Below are positions 60,501-64,000 of a stretch of DNA of 64,000 nt, one piece after another. Location of the stretch: positions 1,658,001 to 1,722,000 of the forward strand of contig BRXU01000003.1 in assembly GCA_030267565.1 (NCBI GenBank), read 5' to 3'. The position numbers and the translations under genes are program-made. Position 1 is the stretch's first letter, and every line of letters starts with the position of its first letter. Under the pieces are notes generated by a model. The model had not been told where the DNA came from. It did not search any database and worked only from the letters and a program-made list of their open reading frames with translations. The DNA comes from Pleodorina starrii (lineage: Eukaryota > Chlorophyta > Chlorophyceae > Chlamydomonadales > Volvocaceae).

Positions 60501-63500
60501 GCAGGCGTGCAGACTGACTGACAATTCAGGCGACCCGGGGGGGTGAGGATGAGGATGGGGGTTAAGAGGTGGTTTTGATTTGGTGCTTAATAATGCGGAG
60601 TAAGGTGTAAGAGTATGACCTTGGGCGTACACCATTACGAGAACCTGGAGACAGTGCCCTCTCCCGCCCCGGCCCGCCCCGACACACACACAGTCACATC
60701 CCTCCACTCACCCAGGCCCGACACCTCCAGCGGCTTGGCGCCTGCCGCCTCCCCCGCCCCTGGAGCCAACAAGTCGTACACCGCCTCATTATAAATCTCC
60801 AACATAGAAACCTGGAAGCTGAAACGACCAATCGACGCCGCCGTGGCGGCGGCGACATTGGCGGCGGCAGCCGCCGCCGCCGCGGATGCAGCGGCGGCGG
60901 CGCCGCCGCCGCTGCCGTCGGCGGTGCCGTCAACGGCGCCTTCGGCGCCCTCCGCCGGCTCCGCCGCCGCTGCCGCGGCGGTGCTGGCCACGGCTGCGTC
61001 CAGCACTGCGCTTCCAGCAGATGAGCGGCGGGAGAGGGCCACCACTCCGTCCTCCTCCGAGGCGATGCGGAACAGCTCCCGGAGCGCCCGCACGTAAACG
61101 CCTGCGTCGTGGATGGGTGCGGTACGACGTCATCCCTCATCCGGGGAGTCGTGAAAAGCCCTCATCACGTAAGCCCCCGTCACGAGCAGAGAGCAGCCGG
61201 GTGCTGCTGGGTGCTGCTGCTGCTGCTGCTACAGTTTGCAGAAGCGGTACAGAGAACGCGAAGCCGCCAAACCCGCCAAAAAACCCACCACCCAGGCGTC
61301 CTTTATGTCCTAAACAGGCAACCCAGCCCCGCGTCGCAGTCCTGACCGCGCTGCCTTCCCCCACCCATCCACCCGCCCTTCCATCCCCCCCACCCCCACC
61401 CATATACACTCAAAACCCCCATCCTTCCCCCCCCCTTTTCACCCCGCACCTACCCGGGTCCTCCGGCGGCCCCTGCATGGTGTACGTCTTGCCGCTGCCC
61501 GTCTGTCCGTACGCGAATATGGCTGCGTTGTGTCCGTCCGCCACCGAGCGCACCAGCGCCCCCACCGCCTCCTCGAACACGGAGCACTGGGAGGCGCCGG
61601 GGGGGAACACGTGGTCGAACTCAAACTCCTGAGGAGGGGGAAGGGGGAGGAGTACGGGAAGGGGGAGGGAGGAGGGGGAGAGGGAGGCGGAGGAGAGAGG
61701 GCGTTTGCGAAGGTGTCGTTTGGAAGAGAACCGGAGGGACACAGTCGCTGCATTATGGCGCGATGGTTGAGAGTGCAACGCAGGGAGGGAAAAGGGGGGT
61801 CACGATACCGCAGCGGAGGGACGGCGGGGGTGGGTGTGTGGGATGTGTGGGCGGGCGAGGAACACAAACTGTCCGAGTTGACAGGCTGGACAGGGTTCCC
61901 CCGGAAAGGGGTTGAGAGCTGGGAGACGGGGGGAGGGGGGAGTGCGGAGGAGAAAGGCGGATGCGGCTGATTAAAGCAGGGAGCCCGAGACAGGCGATGC
62001 TGACGGGCTGACATCCGGAAGGAGGGGTTTGCGCAGACGGCGATGCGCCGTGAGCGCTGAAATTGGACCCTCCGCCTCCCTCCCCGCATCTCGCCGTTCC
62101 CCCTCCCTCCCTCTCCCGCTTCGCTGCGGTATCTTTTTAACCCCGTCCTCCTCCCCCTCCTCCCTCACCTGGTACCTCCTGTCGGGCGGGCTGACCGCCA
62201 GCAGCCCCTCCAGCGGGTAGGTCACGATGTCCCGCTGACCCACCTGGACGGGCCGGACCCTGGAGGGGGGGCAGGGTCGATGGGGGGCAGGGGGGCGGGA
62301 GATGGTCGGGGGCAGGGGGGTGGGGGGGGGGGGGTTCGGGGTTTCGGGGGCAGAAGGGAGAGGGTAACTGTGCAGGGGTTAAACAGGCAAGGGGGTAAGA
62401 AGTGTACACCGGACCGCAGCGCAGAGGAAAGGATGCGACGTGGGCGGAGGAGGGGGCGATACCGTAACGGCGCAGAGGAACAGTTCGATTAGGCAAGCTG
62501 ACTTGGGACGTGGGGAGGGCCACCGCTGGGGGTTGCAGGGAGGGCTGCAGGGCGCCACCTCGTGGGGAGTCAGGGAGTGATATGCTCCTTTGTAAAACAA
62601 TGAGTCACTGCGGACCTCATGGGGAGAGGGAACTAGCTGGAGCGACGCCTCCAGAAACACCCACCCGCGGCCGATTGCTCATTCACTCAGTCCGACGAGG
62701 GGGCGCGTGGGGATCCCACCGGCCCCGAGTGTAAGGCGGTGCGACACATGCCGACATGCCCACGGAGACCCCAAACGGGCGTTTCCGCGCAGCTGCTGCG
62801 GCTAGCCAACCCCCCCCCACCACCAAACCACACATACACCAAAACAGACACGAACAGAAACACTCCCGGCCCCACACTCCATTCCTCCCTTCGCTGCGGC
62901 TCTCTTCGTTCTCAACCTCCCCTCCCCCTCGCCTCCCCTTCCTCCTCCTCCCTCCCCCTCCTCCCCACCCCCCACTGCCTCCCGCTCCCCGCTCCTCTCG
63001 CCTGCACATGACGCGTATGTTGCCCCTCAGCTGCTGCAGCTGGTCGTGCAGCCGCCGCCTCACGTTGCGCTCCCGCATGAACCGCTCCTGCCACTCCGCC
63101 GCGGCGCTGCGTGCGTCGTTCAGCTGCGAGGCCGCGGTCTCCAGCTGCAGATTGATCTTGGTGAGCCACTGGATCTGGTGGGTTGTTAGGGTTTGGATTG
63201 GGGGTATGGGGTTGAAGGAGGTTTAAGGGGGGTAAGGGATGACACAGCAAAAGAAAGTTTAGGGCTTGGAGGGGGGTTGAGGGAGTGACATGCTCCTTTA
63301 TATATGACAATGAGACACTGCGGACGTTGTTGACCGAGCTGCTGCGGACGATAAGCTGGGCTTTGGGGTAAAAAGAAGGTAAGCTGGACGATACCGTAAG
63401 CTGGGCTTTGGGGCGGGGGGGGGGGGTAAAGTAGGGCTGGGGGTCAAGTAGAGTAATGGCCGTCCACCATCGCTCAGCCACGATGGCGCCGGCCGAGTTT

Positions 63501-63670
63501 TTTAGGGTTTAGGTTTCATGGCGAGGAGTTGCGTAATGGCCGTCCACCGAGATGGCGCCGGCAGAGTCGGTCCCACCTTGTTCTTGAGCTCCTCCGCCTC
63601 CCGGAGCAGTCGCTGCCGCTCCGCCTCCCCATCGCTCAGCCGGGAACGACACGACTGCAGCTCGCTCAGC
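57578..63670 (-). CDS. Kinesin-14 (carboxy-terminal motor), 5' end outside window
   Basis: Ten visible exons: 63670-63577, 63174-63002, 62259-62169, 61628-61454, 61101-60712, 60303-60067, 59452-59406, 59062-58958, 58413-58381, 58078-57578. They give 614 residues in frame. A coiled-coil stalk ([32 protein letters not shown]) leads into the kinesin-14 neck [13 protein letters not shown], so the motor follows the coil. The motor shows [13 protein letters not shown] (P-loop), [22 protein letters not shown] (switch I), HLVDLAGSERV (switch II), [32 protein letters not shown] and [11 protein letters not shown]. An Ala/Gly-rich insertion of about 75 residues precedes the EIYNE strand. After the motor comes a disordered Ala/Gly/Ser tail of about 120 residues with no calmodulin-binding motif that I can see. 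Kinesin-14s are typically minus-end-directed microtubule motors. The intron after 63002 appears to be GC-AG. Amino-terminal exons must lie beyond 64000. Confidence 0.93.
62116..62142 (+). repeat. Dispersed ~50-bp repeat, copy 9 (3' half)
   Basis: CGCTTCGCTGCGGTATCTTT, in the kinesin intron immediately following exon 62259-62169. Shorter traces with GCTGCGG plus a T-rich tail are at about 59836, 61805 (inverted) and 62888. Confidence 0.55.
62567..63328 (+). repeat. Pair of ~46-bp direct repeats in neighbouring kinesin introns
   Basis: AGGGAGTGATATGCTCCTTT at about 62570 and AGGGAGTGACATGCTCCTTT at about 63285. Each is followed by an A/T-rich spacer, ACAATGAG and CACTGCGGAC. The copies flank exon 63174-63002. 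Confidence 0.75.
63453..63567 (+). repeat. Tandem duplication next to a kinesin exon
   Basis: GTAATGGCCGTCCACC with GATGGCGCCGGC occurs at 63453-63500 and 63534-63567, abutting the donor side of exon 63670-63577. Confidence 0.75.
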
Positions 63671-63750
63671 CTGAGGGGGCGGGGGGGGGGGGCGGGAGGG
63701 AGGGAGCGGGAGGGAGCTCAGCCGGAGGAGGGGGGGGGCGGGCGGGCGGG

Positions 63751-63807
63751 TAAAAAGAAGATACCACAGCGGAGACGAAGACGGCGTTAGCGAGCGGACC
63801 CGGAACC
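63751..63807 (-). repeat. Dispersed ~50-bp repeat, copy 10 (inverted)
   Basis: The reverse complement reads GGGTCCGCTCGCTAACGCCG, then CTCCGCTGTGGTATCTTC and T-rich. It is a full-length copy in the intron upstream of the first visible kinesin exon. The remaining 63808-64000 shows no exon. Confidence 0.85.
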
Positions 63808-64000
63808 GGGGGGCGGGAGCTTGAGGGAGCGCGGGTGTGGGGGCGGGCAATTGGTATATGGATCGGAGCGGGTTGGAAGTAGAGCAAGAGCAGTCCGAAC
63901 AGGCAACCCTGACGAGCTGGCATGGGTCGTATGGGCTGGGGGCGGGGGGGGGGGGTTTCGGGCCGCCGCCTGTTCGCGTCCCTCCATCCCTCCCTCTCCC

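Overview
This window looks like nuclear DNA of a volvocine green alga (Chlamydomonas/Volvox/Gonium relatives). It is very GC-rich. Its genes are rich in introns with long pyrimidine tracts, and its proteins are interrupted by Ala/Gly/Ser/Gln homopolymers encoded by (GCN)n, (GGN)n and (CAG)n. The intergenic DNA is full of minisatellites and transposon remains. The species is an inference; no species-specific marker is visible.

Five protein genes can be reconstructed by joining exons at splice sites that preserve reading frame. (1) Minus strand, 11566 to about 2046: a protein of at least 1240 aa with an ISHRW / DMFAINQH / LTRIWCLYE amino-terminal module followed by kinesin-light-chain-type TPRs, in 13 visible exons. 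(2) Plus, 17771-20482: a 693-aa single-RRM RNA-binding protein. (3) Plus, 24731-39315: a 19-exon, 883-aa RecQ helicase of the RECQ5 class, ending in a TFIIS-N/LW-like domain. (4) Minus, 43592-41618: a 537-aa F-box-like/ankyrin-repeat protein. It belongs to a segmental duplication whose second copy (48967-46942) is frameshifted; a short amino-terminal fragment lies at 40570-40786. (5) Minus, from about 63670 (5' end outside the window) to 57578: a carboxy-terminal-motor kinesin-14.

The accessory part is 40.5-55.6 kb. After the ankyrin duplication, a 5'-truncated LINE inserted at the edge of unit B (49165-50501), with a 15-bp target-site duplication carrying one mismatch. Right next to it lies a 5-kb DNA transposon (50571-55562). 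It has inverted arms of about 1.0-1.25 kb and a perfect 9-bp target-site duplication, CCAGTTGAC. Each arm carries an 84-bp minisatellite (about 4 versus 6 units) and a tRNA-like segment. The paralogous pre-insertion target is still present beside unit A, with CCAGTTGAC in single copy at about 43844-43852. No transposase is visible inside, so I read it as a non-autonomous Mutator-type (9-bp TSD, long TIR) foldback element. A decayed hAT-like transposase gene lies between the ankyrin units.

The introns of genes 1, 3 and 5 share a dispersed repeat of about 50 bp in both orientations, plus two other short repeat families. Two introns appear to use GC-AG splice sites. The intergenic stretches 11.6-17.8 kb and 20.5-24.7 kb show no gene I can support. 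Exon edges were read by eye from splice consensus, reading frame and family motifs; there is no transcript evidence.
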